Positions 1 to 12,689 of a DNA stretch of 64,000 bases are shown here, piece by piece. The translations under genes and the position numbers were made by a program. This DNA is from Symbiodinium natans. Taxonomy: Eukaryota > Sar > Dinophyceae > Suessiales > Symbiodiniaceae. The first letter of the stretch is position 1, and the number at the start of each line of letters is the position of its first letter. The stretch is taken from positions 226,501-290,500 of the forward strand of contig CAJNDS010001602.1 in NCBI GenBank assembly GCA_905221605.1, given 5' to 3'. The notes under the pieces are model-generated. The model did no database searches, was not told where the DNA came from, and saw only the letters and a list, made by a program, of their open reading frames with translations.

Positions 1-90
1 AACGAGCAATGCCCAAGAAAGCAAACTTAGGCCCGGAATGTCCTTCAACCCTAGACCTGTAAGCTTTCCAGCCCTACACAGACGATCGGC

Positions 91-3000
91 CTGGATGATG
101 GGCATGTTCTTCTTAAACGCCTGCACTGCGGTTCTGAGCTCCTCAAAGCGCAGGGAGTAGTGATCCGTGGGCGGAAATCTCTAAACTTCAACCCCTTACA
201 TATAAACGCTATAAGAAGCGAAGCCGGCTTAGGGTTATTTTGGAGGACCGCAGAGTGCTTTGGGCGTTTTCGGTCTTCGGCGTGTTAATGCTCCTAAGGT
301 GCTAAGGTCTAGACGGGCTTTCAGTGACGCGTCCGGCTCCGCAGGGCAGTCTTTGGGGCCAGGGCTGGGCTGGGTCTGAAGGGAAACTTCAGGATTCAGG
401 CTTCGGAGTTCAGGATAATGATGGGTGATGTTCGTGTTTGAAACCAGGGTCGGCGGCAACAGATATCTTGAAAAGTATGCAAGGTTGTAACAAGGTCGAT
501 GACTGTATGGGTATGTGACATTGTGTGTGGTGAACACTACCCTCCTCGATGACATTTGGGGCTGCCGGCGGTCATGAGCACCTGTGGCCGACCTAGAGAA
601 CCTCTGGGAGCCTGCACCCGGGCCCTAAAACTTACAACTTCTCACTTGTGAGCTTTGCACGAAATTCTCACAAAGTCTATCATGACATGCGTGTGCGAGA
701 TCTTCTGCTTTCTCCGAACAAAGCCCTACACCCTCAGCCCTCAAAGGGGCGGGCTCGTAGAGAACCCTGCAGAACTAGTGCTTCTCTGCTTGAAGTCTAA
801 TTATTGTTTATGACTTGCCCATTGTAAGAAGATCTCCCATCTTTTCGGCGAAGAACTGTGAACGGACCGGGAGATCAATAAGGCCTCAATAAGGCCCGGC
901 CCAGTCTCAGAAGCCTTTTCTCACCCCAACGTGAATTTGTTTAAAACCCTGAAGTGGTGGGAGAGTTGGCCAAAACGGAGTCCTGGGCCACTTTCTGCGG
1001 GTTCGGCGACCCCTCAAAGGACTTGTAGGCCTTGTAGGAGTCCTCCCAGTGGCTGCCAGCATCTGCCCGTACATTTAGAATACTTGGGGGTTGGGGTTTA
1101 GGGTGGGATGTCAATTCTTTCACAACACTATCCTACTCGAGCCGCGTTGAAACGCATTCATGAAAGCCAGGCTTACTCAAGAAACAGCCCTGACAAACAC
1201 AGCATCGCGTCTCGAACATGACATCACACTGCCCGCAATGTGAACGTGCAGCTGGGATCAATATGCTCTGGTCCGTGGAAATTTGAAGATCCCAAGGCCG
1301 CGACAGGCTGCAAAGCCACATCAAGCCAAAACAATGCTGCACGGCACTGACAGCTCTCATGCGGAGCACATGCAAATATGCAAAAGCACAAGCCTTAACG
1401 AGTTGCACGCCCCACCCGCGTGCAAAAACGTCTGCAGAGCAGGAAGAGAGGAGGCGGGGATGGGGTAGGACGAAGTGATGAGGTTGCATGTATGTCATTA
1501 AAGCTCCAAAATCTTTGAAAGCAAAAAAAGAGGCACGTCTGCAAGTCTGAATGCCTCAGCCGCCTAGGCCCAACGGGGTGGGGCGGGGGGGGGGGGAGCA
1601 CTGCAAACACAGGCTTCGACCACACCGCAAGTCTGGCACTCCCAACACGAAGGTGTCCTTGAAGTTGTCATCCACAGTCTGCTCCACTTCGTTGGCGGTC
1701 AAGTTCGCAAGCTTGCCACTTAGCCATTCCTCCTCGCACCTCGCACGTGCTATCGGCAAGCTTTATGCAGCATTTGCCGAGGAAAACGAGTCTCTTTGAG
1801 GGCGCTCTGGACTTTGACTGAAGACGGGGGCAGAACCGAGGCCACGGCAAGGTAACTCGTGGCAGCTTCTAGATATATAGAAGGGCATACGATGCATGTC
1901 ATGCATATTCCTGTGCATTTACCGGGCAGTGAATCTCACCGGCCCCGATCCGATGATCACTTTCTCAAGCAAAAAAGGTTTCCGAGAATCAACCAGGTGT
2001 GGGTCCAGAGCTAGCCTGTCAGCGCTCCATACTCCCCCTGATTGTGCCGCAATCGCAATGAGACACCTGCAGAATCGAAAGCCTCACCTTCCGGGCGCCC
2101 GAAAAGTCGAAACCCAACGGCCCCACTCCCCCCGCCAAAGCAGAGCCATCAACACCCTGTATTATCCCTCTTCAATCAGACCCACGCAGCAGAACTGAAT
2201 TCTGAGTTCGGGATGTGTTAAGGAGGGTTGAGGTTCAAGGGAGAGAAACCATCCGCGGGCTCCCACCCATTGTACTCGATGGCCATCGACCAAAGATCGA
2301 AGTAGGGCTTGAATTCATCCTGGAGAACCTTCCCAGAATTTTTGGGTAGGGGCCTACTAGCCCCAGACACGTATCCTGGAAATCCTACACCTAAAACGGA
2401 GCGTGCTATGGGTTCTTACTATCGTGGCGCTTTGGCTTGCTGTGGTTTCTCTCGCTGGTGATGCGTTGAGTCAACTCTGGACCGAGGTTCCGAGCACTCC
2501 GAATTAGTCCCAAGAGCATCAACCCCTAAACTGCTGTGCAAATCCTAGATTGGGCCGCTTCATTAGCAAGCACGCGCATGTAGTTCAAGCATTGGTCGGG
2601 CATTCTGCAGAGAGTTTACAGTTTACAGTGAACAAACTACGCTACTCGCGCAAGGCGACCCAAGACACCTTAGCCAACGGCACCATGCACGCCCCAACCC
2701 TTTCCTACTAGGATCTCAAACCGAAACCTCTGATTCTGAGACGTTAAAACCCCGCCTCAAGATCGGAGTAATCCCTCTGATCGATCTGGAAGAGCTTCTC
2801 CCGGTCGGAAAAGGACTTGACCTTGCGTCAATGGAGTGCAATCTGTCTTTCAATGCTTGCTGGGCCTGGGCTTCGGGTGTTAGTATAGGGGTGGGAGGGG
2901 GGGGTGTGCTCCGCCACTAGATGGTGCTCATTCTGGCTTTCACATCATAAGCTTCTGAGCCGAGCTCCCAACTAATCCGTAGGGTTTACAAGTGTGCCCA

Positions 3001-4120
3001 CGACAGACGCGCAAATGTTCTGAGAATCAACATCTTCGCCTGCAAACTATGGACCTAGGACCCCAATCAAGGAACAGCAGGTGAAACGAAGCGTGCCGCT
3101 GTGAAGACCAGGACATGGAGATTGTTGAAAACATAGAGTTACTGCGAGAATGCCAGCGAAACACCCCCATGTCCATCTCACGAAGACCGGTGCAGCCCGA
3201 ATGGTATGCCATACACGACACGACTCCGCACCCTAAAGCCCTGCTTCTTCCGGGCACACGTCTTAGTAATCTTGGCAAAGCCCCAAAGACTCCGGCCCGT
3301 TCTGTAGCTCTCACGAGATTGTCCTCGCAGCGATGGTCAAAGAGTTGTGCGAAACATACTTTCGCATCGAAGCACCGTTGCATGCACACTGCCTCAGCTT
3401 GCATGGTGACGTCGATAGGCTTGGGCCCCACAGAAATTCTTCGAACAATATCAGGAGAAGGCTATTGCAAGTCGACCTGCGTAAGCAACTTTCATCAAGG
3501 CGGATCAACTGGTTCACAAAGTTTTCCTCTCAACCGAACTCATGGGGTCCGGCTTCCACTGCCATATCACTGCGACTGGTGTGCAAGCCCTGCAAAGACC
3601 AGGCCCGAAACCCTTTGCAACAGGCCTCTGAGCCACCAAATGCCCCAAAGCCCCAAAAGCGGTCTCCTGAAGCGTCTGGATCTTTTGCGCGACTTGTCCG
3701 GCCACGGCATAGGAGTCGAGACTTTTTACCCACTCCAGTTCCTTCGCAAACTGCATTGGGGAGAAGGGTTCCGCTTCATCCCACCATCTTGAAGCTATCA
3801 ACTGGATTTTCTGAACCAACACCCACACTCCAAAAACCAACGGCTTTGGAATGTAAATTTCCAGGACTTCTGCTACTGAAGCATGGGCAAAAGGCCTCCT
3901 CCAACAACTTCGACCACTATTTCCGATGCCCCCAAATGAACCCTGCATTATGTTCCAAGACTTCTGCATGAAGCGAGCTTGATCGCATTGAGCAATAGAG
4001 AAACAGAAGCCTTTCCTGCGAAGGAGACCAGATGGGAGTCTTACTCTGCTCTGGGGCTCCCACGCTTGAGTACTTCTGGAAGTCCTTCTGATACTCTTCC
4101 ACCTCGCGCTGGAGCTGTTC
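91..4120 (-). CDS. Dynein heavy chain, linker region (partial, spliced)
   Basis: Motor subunit of ciliary or cytoplasmic dynein, which walks along microtubules using ATP. Nine exons, read from high to low coordinates: 4050-4120, 3667-3721, 3297-3323, 2756-2821, 2254-2328, 1626-1732, 983-1062, 815-855 and 91-178. The joined peptide follows the DHC_N2 linker: VEEYQKDFQKYSS, then IQTLQ, then REKLF, then EFKPYFDLWSMA, then EEWLSGKLANLTANEVE, then VQAFKKNMPIIQ, where the family has EVEEYRKDFEKY, an EEEKLF motif, a PY..LW motif, W..G...L...E.E and FK..LPLI. Introns begin GC (after 4050, 3297, 2756, 91), GA (after 3667, 2254, 983) or GT (after 1626, 815). Phases agree at every join except 1626 to 1062, where an exon is probably missing. 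The donor after 4050 could instead be a GT five bases further on. The N-terminal tail upstream and the AAA motor beyond the left edge are not identified, so the axonemal or cytoplasmic class is undecided. Confidence 0.86.
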
Positions 4121-4509
4121 CTTGGCAGCGACCAAAGGGATAACGACATCAAGCCGGAAGAATGCCAGCGCCTGCCTTAATGATCGAAATCAGATGGGGC
4201 CACCCTTTCCACGCTTTCCCCAGGTAGGGCCGTTCCAGGCTGCAGGATGTGTTGCTCGGATGTACGATATAGACGGCTACCGAAACCGTTTGTGTAGGAG
4301 GCACCAAGTAGCACGTTACTGGAGCTTTGTTTCGCTCATAATTGTATGCAGGACTTAGATCGCCTATGGGTGTGTTTTGAGTTCCTTGCCCGGGAATCAT
4401 GTGGAAGCCAATCCATGGTTCTCCGGCCCCCCCCCCCCCCCCCCGCCTCGCACTCAAAGGCCTCGACTCTCAAGGCGGGGCAAGGCTTTCGAAAGCCCCA
4501 GGCCAACAC

Positions 4510-4880
4510 CTAAACCCTGGACACCGAATCCTCGATCAGAAAAGTCAAGACGACAGCCAAGTCCGGCGCCATGAACGCAATCTTGTCCGTGTTCAGCTGC
4601 CGGTCGGCCCTTGAATTAGGCTTTCGCTGGGGTTGGATTGCAACATGGCTACCCCACGTGCCGCACCAATTGACGGCCGAGACAAGGACTCCATCACATC
4701 CATGTTGATCTGAAGAGGCCACTCGAACCTGGGGAGTTAAACGGGATCTCGGTTTGAGAGTGTAGGAGTGTTGAAAGGATCCCTTTGAACAGGTTTCGAC
4801 TCTCACTGCATAAGCATACGGACGCAGGAGAAAGGCGAACAAGACGTTCTCATCGGGAGGTGTCCGGGGTGAAAGCACAA
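4510..4880 (-). CDS. Unrecognised exon(s), possibly of the dynein tail
   Basis: About 4520-4608 reads as a natural peptide (LNTDKIAFMAPDLAVVLTF) after a CGGCAG acceptor, and ends at a possible GA donor (GAG before GATTCG). A second open stretch in the same frame lies at about 4640-4720 and contains VRVASSDQHGCDGVLVSAV. The position just upstream of the dynein linker exons on the same strand suggests either dynein tail or a separate gene. No family motif was recognised. Coding status is inferred only from the open frame, amino-acid composition and splice-like edges. Confidence 0.4.
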
Positions 4881-5809
4881 TTATTCCAGGAAAGATTAGG
4901 GCCCCAGGGCCTCCGAACCCTCTTCTCTTGAATGGCTGCTTTCGTGGGGGGCGTTTGCGCGAAAGTGCCCGAGCTGAGCAGAGGCCGTGGCGAGCGGAAG
5001 GCCTTTTCCACTACTTCGCCACCCACCTGCAGGCGAGCGCTTGTGAAGAGAGGTGGGCTGATGCTTGAAAAGATGAGGGCTTGCCATCCAAAAACCAGGC
5101 AGCGATGCAGAAAGCACGTGGGGACTCTAATCTGGGAGCAGATGCCAAGCATGCAGGTCGAGTAGGGAGCCGGCATCATGGCCAAAGTCCTCGACCATGT
5201 TCATTTGCTGATGGACTTCTCGGGTACGCTCCTGAAGTACTGGGTCTCGGGACATCTCGGGTTGTTGAACGAGAGTTTCTTGACAGTGAACTTCAGTACC
5301 AGGATATGACCTCCCCTCAGTTCACCCCGTCAGCGTACTCCCCAAGAATACGATATCGAAAACAATGCTCAGACTTGTGATCCGATCCCGAAAACCCAGA
5401 TTAATACTGCCCAAGTTTTGGGCGAGCTCCTTCCATCCTATTCGCGGCCTGGATTGAGGATTTTAGTTCCAGGTTCTCAGCTCCAGTACCTTCAGGCATC
5501 CTGGGTGTATTTGCCTTGTATGCTTTTACTTTTTGCTGCTACATGCTTTTTGTTCATTTTGAGGCCGCTCCTGGGGGTGGAGGAACGGGGGACAACTGAT
5601 ATCATGACGGCTAGGTTTGGCCAGCTCCCCGGTTAGCAGCATGCCGGACGGATGGGGCCCAAGCCATCAAGGGCTTCACCACCTTCTTCTGAACCACTTC
5701 CATGAACTCGCGAAGCTCTGCCTGGCGTCGTTCGAACGCTGATTGGTTGGGGCTTCGGGGCGATTCGCTGACAGTGGCCTAGGACTTGCAGGACCCGAAC
5801 CGCTAGTGT

Positions 5810-7183
5810 TCGTTGAGACAGGCATTCAGCAGCCCACCTTTAAACATCGTTAGATTTCGCAAAGCCCCACGCTGCAGCTGCTCGGATCCTATCACGGTTT
5901 CTGCATGGAGCAGCTCTGAAACATGCACCGTCGAACAAGCATGCTCATGCGATGAGGCAGCAAACAAATTCAAGTGGGCCGTGTAAGCCAACTCGCTTTG
6001 TGTCAGAATCCATATCCCCAACACCCCATGGACCCTAGACCACGGAACTGCGGACCATTGCCGCATGTGCTGCATTCTTCCCCGCTCCCATCAGCGGGGC
6101 CACACATGCCGAATCCATTTTTCAAAACGTGCAAAAGGACCCTCCTATCGCCCCATGTAGCAAGATTTTCAGCAGGAAAGCGGTGCCAGTCGGGCCATGT
6201 CTTTCTCTGAGTCGGGGCTGGCGAGGATACGCTTGTGCGTGGAGTCCTCCAGGCGCTTTTAGCTGCGTAGGAAGCATCTCGGCTCTTTTCACAGCAGCTG
6301 GCGGTAGAATTGCAGCAAGCTTTGAAGACCTGTCCAAGCTGAGCCGAGCACCCACTCTTCCAGGATGGCATCTGCCCTCTCTTCGATGTTCGCGTTGCAC
6401 TGTCCTGGCCCGAATCTGGACTTGTAGGGCAAGTGGTGTAGGGATTGGTGTTTAGGGCTTAGGATTGGGCATATAGGCCATGAGGATAGTTGCTGTTAGC
6501 AGGCGCTTCCGCAGAGACATGATGCGCTGATTCACGAAAGGGTGCTGAATATCGTGGAAAAGATTCAATACAAACATTCCTTCGGCCCTGGGATCACACA
6601 CACCTAGCCTACCTAGCCTAGCAATACTGCCACTTGCGACTGAGGCATCGACGGAGGCACTCCTGCGCCAATGCTTCAGCCTGCTAAATTCAGCACGACG
6701 TGTGACGAGGCGACGTTGGGAGTAACGGATTCTGCATGTCAAATTTAAGGCATTGGGACGCCTGAACCAAACATTTTGCACAGCGATCTAAGTGGCAAGA
6801 GGGGGTGCTGGCTTAAACCAGGGGCCTTCTCAGCCAAAGTCGTGATCATGTGTGCACATCGCAGCCGGAAGAGCGGGAAGTCCTGCAAACCAAAGAGTGC
6901 GACTACACACGACCCACACAGTAGCAATAGATTCCCAAAAAAGCTGAAGTTGCATTGAATCGGGTATACGGCTCTTCCAACTCTTCTTTTCTTTTTTTTT
7001 GTTTTTTTTTGGGGGGGACCATTCCGCATCGGGAAGACGATCTTCCCAACGAAGGTGGCATGGCTGGAAAGCATGGGCACTTCACGACTTGACCCATGCT
7101 GGCAGCTGCAGATGCTGCACAAAATGCGGGTCCATAAAGCTCTCCGAAAGGACTTGCACTTCGTACTTGGCATTTCGGTAGCT
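5810..7183 (-). CDS. Unrecognised multi-exon gene
   Basis: Two exons join in phase 0. The first is 7094-7183 (30 codons, includes NAKYEVQVLSESFMDPHF), ending at a GT donor after TGG. The second is 6826-6882 (19 codons, DFPLFRLRCAHMITTLAEK), bounded by TTTGCAG and a GC donor. Further likely exons are about 6500-6596 (MFVLNLFHDIQHPFVNQRI, then a basic helix-like stretch) and about 5811-5972 (HVSELLHAETVIGSEQLQ). The peptide looks helical and soluble. Family unknown. All parts share the minus strand with the dynein gene and could be its tail, but no dynein tail motif could be matched. Confidence 0.5.
6976..7018. repeat. Pyrimidine/T-rich tract followed by G run
   Basis: A run of mostly T (about 25 bases with a C and a G inside) followed by a G run. 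It lies in the likely intron between the two exons of the unrecognised minus-strand gene here. On the minus strand it reads as a C run followed by an A-rich stretch. No function is evident. Confidence 0.6.
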
Positions 7184-7597
7184 CTGTATGCCTCAGTCTT
7201 TTCAAAGACATGTTCTATAGAAGGTGTCGCACTTGACCAGGATTTTGGGGCTTCACTGCAGGGCTGGGGAAGGTCAACTGGCCCCTCCTAGATAAATCCT
7301 GCAAACCCTCAACAACTTGGCTTTGGTTTGCAAAGCTTGGGGTGGCTGACGGCTTGTGGATTCATGGCCTCGGTTTAGTGAGCCACTATGAACAGGGCGA
7401 CAAGTCCAGAAGGGCCCTGATGACCTCGGCTAAGTTCCCGCGCGCTCGCGGCAGGCAGCGATGTCAGTCGGATCGAAATCTGCAGCAAGGGTCGTTGGGT
7501 GATGTGCTTATGTTGGAGCGTTTGGGAATTCAACTCTTTCCGACCAGTCTTGGGACATGGCACGGCAAACAGTGCTCACAGCACGAAGAGTCTCCAG

Positions 7598-7677
7598 AGC
7601 CAGTTCTTCTTTGGAACCAAAGACCTGCAACCAAAAGCAATCGCCCTTCCCGGACCTTCCACCTTCTCAGAGAGGAG
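7598..7677 (+). CDS. Unrecognised exon
   Basis: Follows a good acceptor (GTCTCCAG) and reads SQFFFGTKDLQPKAIALPGP then STFSER before a consensus-like donor (GAG before GTACGAG). The frame stays open past the donor to about 7700, so the right limit is not certain. The longer frame at 7342-8217 is a different reading frame and is not favoured. Family unknown. Confidence 0.45.
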
Positions 7678-8191
7678 GTACGAGTACTTGCGGAACCTGA
7701 CTCTGCTAGCTCACAGTCCAAAACAAGCTCTGAATCTGCAACCGAGGGGCATCATCTTCACCCCAAACCCCATGCATGTATGGACACTATACAACCTAGA
7801 GCGGGTTCGGATAAGATGAGAAGCAAACACCCTAAACTCGAATGCAGAACACTGCGACCACGCGAGGCGGCCACCTCTCCAAGATCTCCAGTGGTTGCGC
7901 GCTGCAAACGTCCACAGTCTGCAGGATGCCAGGGTTCAGGGAGCAACCTCCTCCTCCTGATAGTCCTGATACTTCCCCCCCTGACTTACTTGCAAGCCCC
8001 CGAAGGCGCTATTGATGATGTCCACCATGCCTTCCTATCTTCCGACCCATTGGATTTCATTGGTGTTGCAGGTCATCCAGGCCTTGCTTGGCAAGTAAAG
8101 ACGTCGGACGCGCAGACTCTATCAAGCTTGAAAATATTAGATTCGAGGTCAGGATTGGAGGGTGGCGGGCATGTACTGGAGCCTCTTTACA

Positions 8192-8858
8192 GTCAGTCTT
8201 TGAAGTCAGTCATGTAGAGGGGGGGGGGGGGGGGGGGGGGGGGGGGTGCGGGGGCGGGTGGCGGGGTGGGGGGGGGTGGGGGGGGGGGGTGGGGGGTGGG
8301 GGGGTGGAGGGGTGGGGGGGCTGGGAGGAGGGGGGTGGGGGGGGGAGCGGAGGGGGGGGCGGGCATGCACTGGAGATCATGGGAGGGGGGGGCGGGGTGG
8401 GTGGTTGGAGGCGGGTGAGGGGTGGGGTGAGGGAGGGGGGGCGGGCATGCACTGGAGATCATGGGGAGGGGGGGGGCGGGTGGGTGGTGGGAGGCGGGTG
8501 AGGGGTGGGGTTGGGGTGGGGCGGGGTGGGGGTGGGAAGGGGGGTGGGGGGAGCGGAGCGGGCGGAGCAAGCGGAGGGGGTGGGCATGCTTTAAAGTCAG
8601 TCTTTAAAGTCAGTCATCTAGAGGGGGGGGGGGGTGGGTGGGGGGTGGGGTGCGGGGGCGGGTGGCGGGGTGGGGGGGGGGGTGGGGGGGGGGGTGGGGT
8701 AGACTAGACCCTTTCAAGTCAATCTAAAAGTCATGGGGGTGGCGGGGGGGGGTGGGGGGAGGCCTTTGAAGTCAGTCTTTAAAGTCAGTCATCTAGGGGG
8801 GGGGGGTGGGTGGGGGGGGGGGGGTGCGGGGGCGGGTGGCGGGGTGGGGGGGAGACTC
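8192..8858. repeat. G-rich minisatellite with embedded direct repeats
   Basis: About 670 bp in which the plus strand is overwhelmingly G with interspersed GT, GGCGGG and GGTGGGG words, including an uninterrupted run of 28 G at 8219-8246. Non-G islands recur: a word like AAAGTCAGTC followed by ATCTAGAGG or ATGTAGAGG at about 8200, 8595-8622 and 8765-8797, and GCATGCACTGGAGATCATGG at about 8364 and 8445. The long open frames here on both strands are glycine or proline artefacts of composition. The plus strand could form many G-quadruplexes. Confidence 0.9.
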
Positions 8859-8895
8859 GACGCGCCTCATGCGTCGCCCGCACTGCTTTCTCCAG

Positions 8896-9011
8896 CCTGG
8901 GTCTCATTTCGAGAAGGTTGGGAGAAGCGTCCACGGAAGCTGCCCATACTTAACAACAAGCTGGCACAGAGCATGAAGAGCAACGAAGAGTGTCAAGAGC
9001 ACTTGATCTAG
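8896..9011 (+). CDS. Unrecognised C-terminal exon
   Basis: Starts after a strong acceptor (CTGCTTTCTCCAG) and ends at TAG. The peptide is basic and helical, with SFREGWEKRPRKLPILNNK and ending EECQEHLI. It follows directly after the G-rich minisatellite and may be the 3' end of the same plus-strand gene as the exon at 7.6 kb. Family unknown. The antisense frame is also open but less natural. Confidence 0.5.
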
Positions 9012-10670
9012 ACTTCCATGCATAGCTTTTCCCCTGCACGGGAAGCAGCAGGGAAAGCCGGTACAGAATGCATATGAGTCACATCTTGCTCTTTCACCCA
9101 CCTCCCCTCCCCCCCCCGGGCCTGGAAAGAGATCGAGGCGTCTATTACAACCCGAAACTCGCAAAATCCCCAAGCCATGAAGCCCCGTTGCGTGGTCCAG
9201 GCATTGCTCCCTTGGCGGAGCCCATCCCCTTTGCATCCCAAACTATCCCTTCAACCCTGGCTTTTCCCAACAATCCCACGCACCACTCGTGAAGCTTCCT
9301 AGGCCTACAGGTGAACGGAGGTGGCCCCTGCCTTTAGCAGGGCCTGTCCGCCAGAAAAAGGAAACCTTGCCGGCAAGATCCCTCTATTCTACTTGGGGGT
9401 TGATCGACATGTGCCCTTTTTCTTAAGATTTGGGATGTACACGGTGACCTAGCAAAGGCGAGCAACTTCGATCAACCGCCGCGAGGTGATTCAGACAAAG
9501 GCATGGGTTCACAGGGTGTGGGTTTTGGAACCCATATAGAGTCTACTTCCTGTGGGTTTCAACTCGACATGGTCTGGCTGGAATGCACACATCTTCGTCT
9601 TGAAGACATAGGCACACAGCTTTCCGCTCCGGATCCTCTACCTACTACCTCCCGCCGCCGCCAAACCAGCTCTTTCTGGCTCTGCTGGGCTTCTTCGCAA
9701 CGACCTGGCCACCAAGTAGGGCGACAACAAAGCTTACAAGTTCAAAGCTGCTTTGAGTTGTTGAATGCTTGGGTTTGCAGGGTACAATCTAAGCCACAGG
9801 GTCCTAAGTCCTAAGCATGAGATGCGATTTTTGGGAATCCGAGTCGGAGGAAGCTGACGTGCTGCATAGGCACTTGCCACTCTGAGTCAGCGTGGGTGTG
9901 GCTAAAGCTTCCCAAAATGCGTGGGCATGTTGTAACACTTCGCTGACCCTACAAGACCCGACTGCCAAACTTGAGCAGCACAAGACATGCACTATGCACG
10001 TTGTTGAGGACGCGCGCTGCAAACCGAAAGCATGCAAGCTTTCTCCCATGCGGTTCCCAGGACGCCAAGCCAAGCTCTCGCTTGGAGGATTTGAACCCGA
10101 TCATCCCCCCCCCCCCCACTTGCCCAGCGTTCCGGGAGGCGGCCGGGTCAAGACTGGAAACTATAGATAATATACAGTTGAAACGGACAGTATTCAGCAC
10201 AACACAAAATACTACCAAACAACTTACGTGCGTCGACTCATGCCGCATGCCATGATGCCCTCTCCTCCGCCGGAGGCTCCTCGCTCGAAATAGCACGTTG
10301 CTCAGCCGGCTCAGCATCGAAGCGGGTCTGCCTGAGCTGTGGTACACACCATACGGGTGGTACAGCGTCTGCACGCAAGTCCTGTTGCGTGTCTTGTTTT
10401 GCTACCACATGTTGGCACCGCTTGATCCTGGCCAGACGGAGCAAAGCCTGACAGGCGGAGATTCTGAACGAGCTTTTGCCTTATGACTGCACTTGGCTGC
10501 CCAGAGGCAGAAGTTATTAGAGACGTCTTGCACGCGTGGCCGAACCAGCTTCAACTTGTAGTAGTTTATGGTACCTGAAACAAAGCCCGCCAACCCCCCC
10601 AAAACGCTCCACACTTCAGAAGCAATCCTACATCCCAGCCTCCTTTACCACCTTCCTTTGAAGCTGTTCG
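9012..10670. other. No convincing gene
   Basis: I found no exon-like peptide with good splice edges on either strand. A short helical reading on the minus strand at about 10490-10575 (YYKLKLVRPRVQDVSNNF) is the only weak candidate. A short C run lies at 10107-10118. Confidence 0.5.
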
Positions 10671-10699
10671 GGCAGTGGGGTTTAGGCTAGGGTTTTCTG

Positions 10700-10830
10700 T
10701 TGGGTTACTGAATTTGGACTGGCAGCTTCCCAGTCTTCGTACCGTCACCGTGGTCAGTCACGGAAGGACTGAGCAGGAGAACTTGCGGGGGCTGATCGAA
10801 AGTATGGAGTGGCCTTTAATCGCAGTGTCA
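10700..10830 (+). CDS. Possible exon
   Basis: An open plus-strand stretch containing LRTVTVVSHGRTEQENLRG and IESMEWPLIAVSG, after a possible acceptor at ACTGGCAG. Third positions are GC-rich, as in the better-supported exons. No family recognised, and no matching neighbour exon was found. Confidence 0.3.
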
Positions 10831-11373
10831 GGAGCCCATAACTTAGAACCCCAAGGCCATGCACTCGCCCAGGGCAAGGTTGAGCTCTGAAACATTGTGC
10901 TTCTGCCTTCCATGCTCCGTATGTTGCCAGTGGGCGGCACACATGTAACTGAGCTAGGGGGGGGGGGGGCATGATCTCCTGTCCACTCCCTGATTGCGCA
11001 TCTTACTGACAGGCGTCTCTTCCGCATGGACAGCCGGGACGGGCTCCTCAGGAATGCGGAGGAGTCCGGCCAAAGTCCATTTGGGGGCTGCCGGCACCCG
11101 AACAAAGTTAGTTAGTTAGTTCGGCCAAAGCTTCAGCTTGGGTATACGGTACAGGGGCTATCGGGTATGGGGGCCAACGTTTAGAAAGACTGATTCTCGC
11201 CACTTTTCGTGGCACACCATGGGCTTATGCGGATCTTCTTGATGGAACGCGGCGTGCACAACGTAATGGTTCAGATGTCAAGCTATCTTAACCCCCTGAG
11301 CGTAGACCCTCCATCGTACTGGGCCCCGCAAAGCCTTAAACTCCTGTGCCCGAACCTTGCAAGGAAGCCCCCA
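10831..11373. other. No convincing gene
   Basis: Only a run of G at about 10960-10970 and a short GTTA repeat at 11108-11120 stand out. No exon with splice edges was found. Confidence 0.5.
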
Positions 11374-12500
<1,127 letters not shown>

Positions 12501-12503
12501 ATA

Positions 12504-12536
12504 TAAATAAATAAATAAATATGTATGTATGTATAT
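12504..12536. repeat. (TAAA)n then (TGTA)n tetranucleotide repeat
   Basis: Four TAAA-type units run straight into TATG/TGTA units. A simple-sequence tract in non-coding DNA. Confidence 0.9.
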
Positions 12537-12689
12537 GAGTGCTGCAGAATCTAGGCTACAACCTGTCCAGTCCTTGTCCGTAGCCAGGACTGAATCGACA
12601 TTGAGTTTGGCAGTATCTCTGGATGAAGGCCTCATACCGTAAGCCTGCAGAGCCTACAACGTTTATCAAGTTCCATCTACCAAGATTGT

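Noticed and set aside
7342..8217. 291-residue plus-strand frame
   Set aside because: The composition is not protein-like, and a better splice-bounded exon (7598-7677) uses another frame.
8088..8707. Long glycine- and proline-rich open frames on both strands
   Set aside because: They arise from the G-rich minisatellite; no splice edges and no natural composition.
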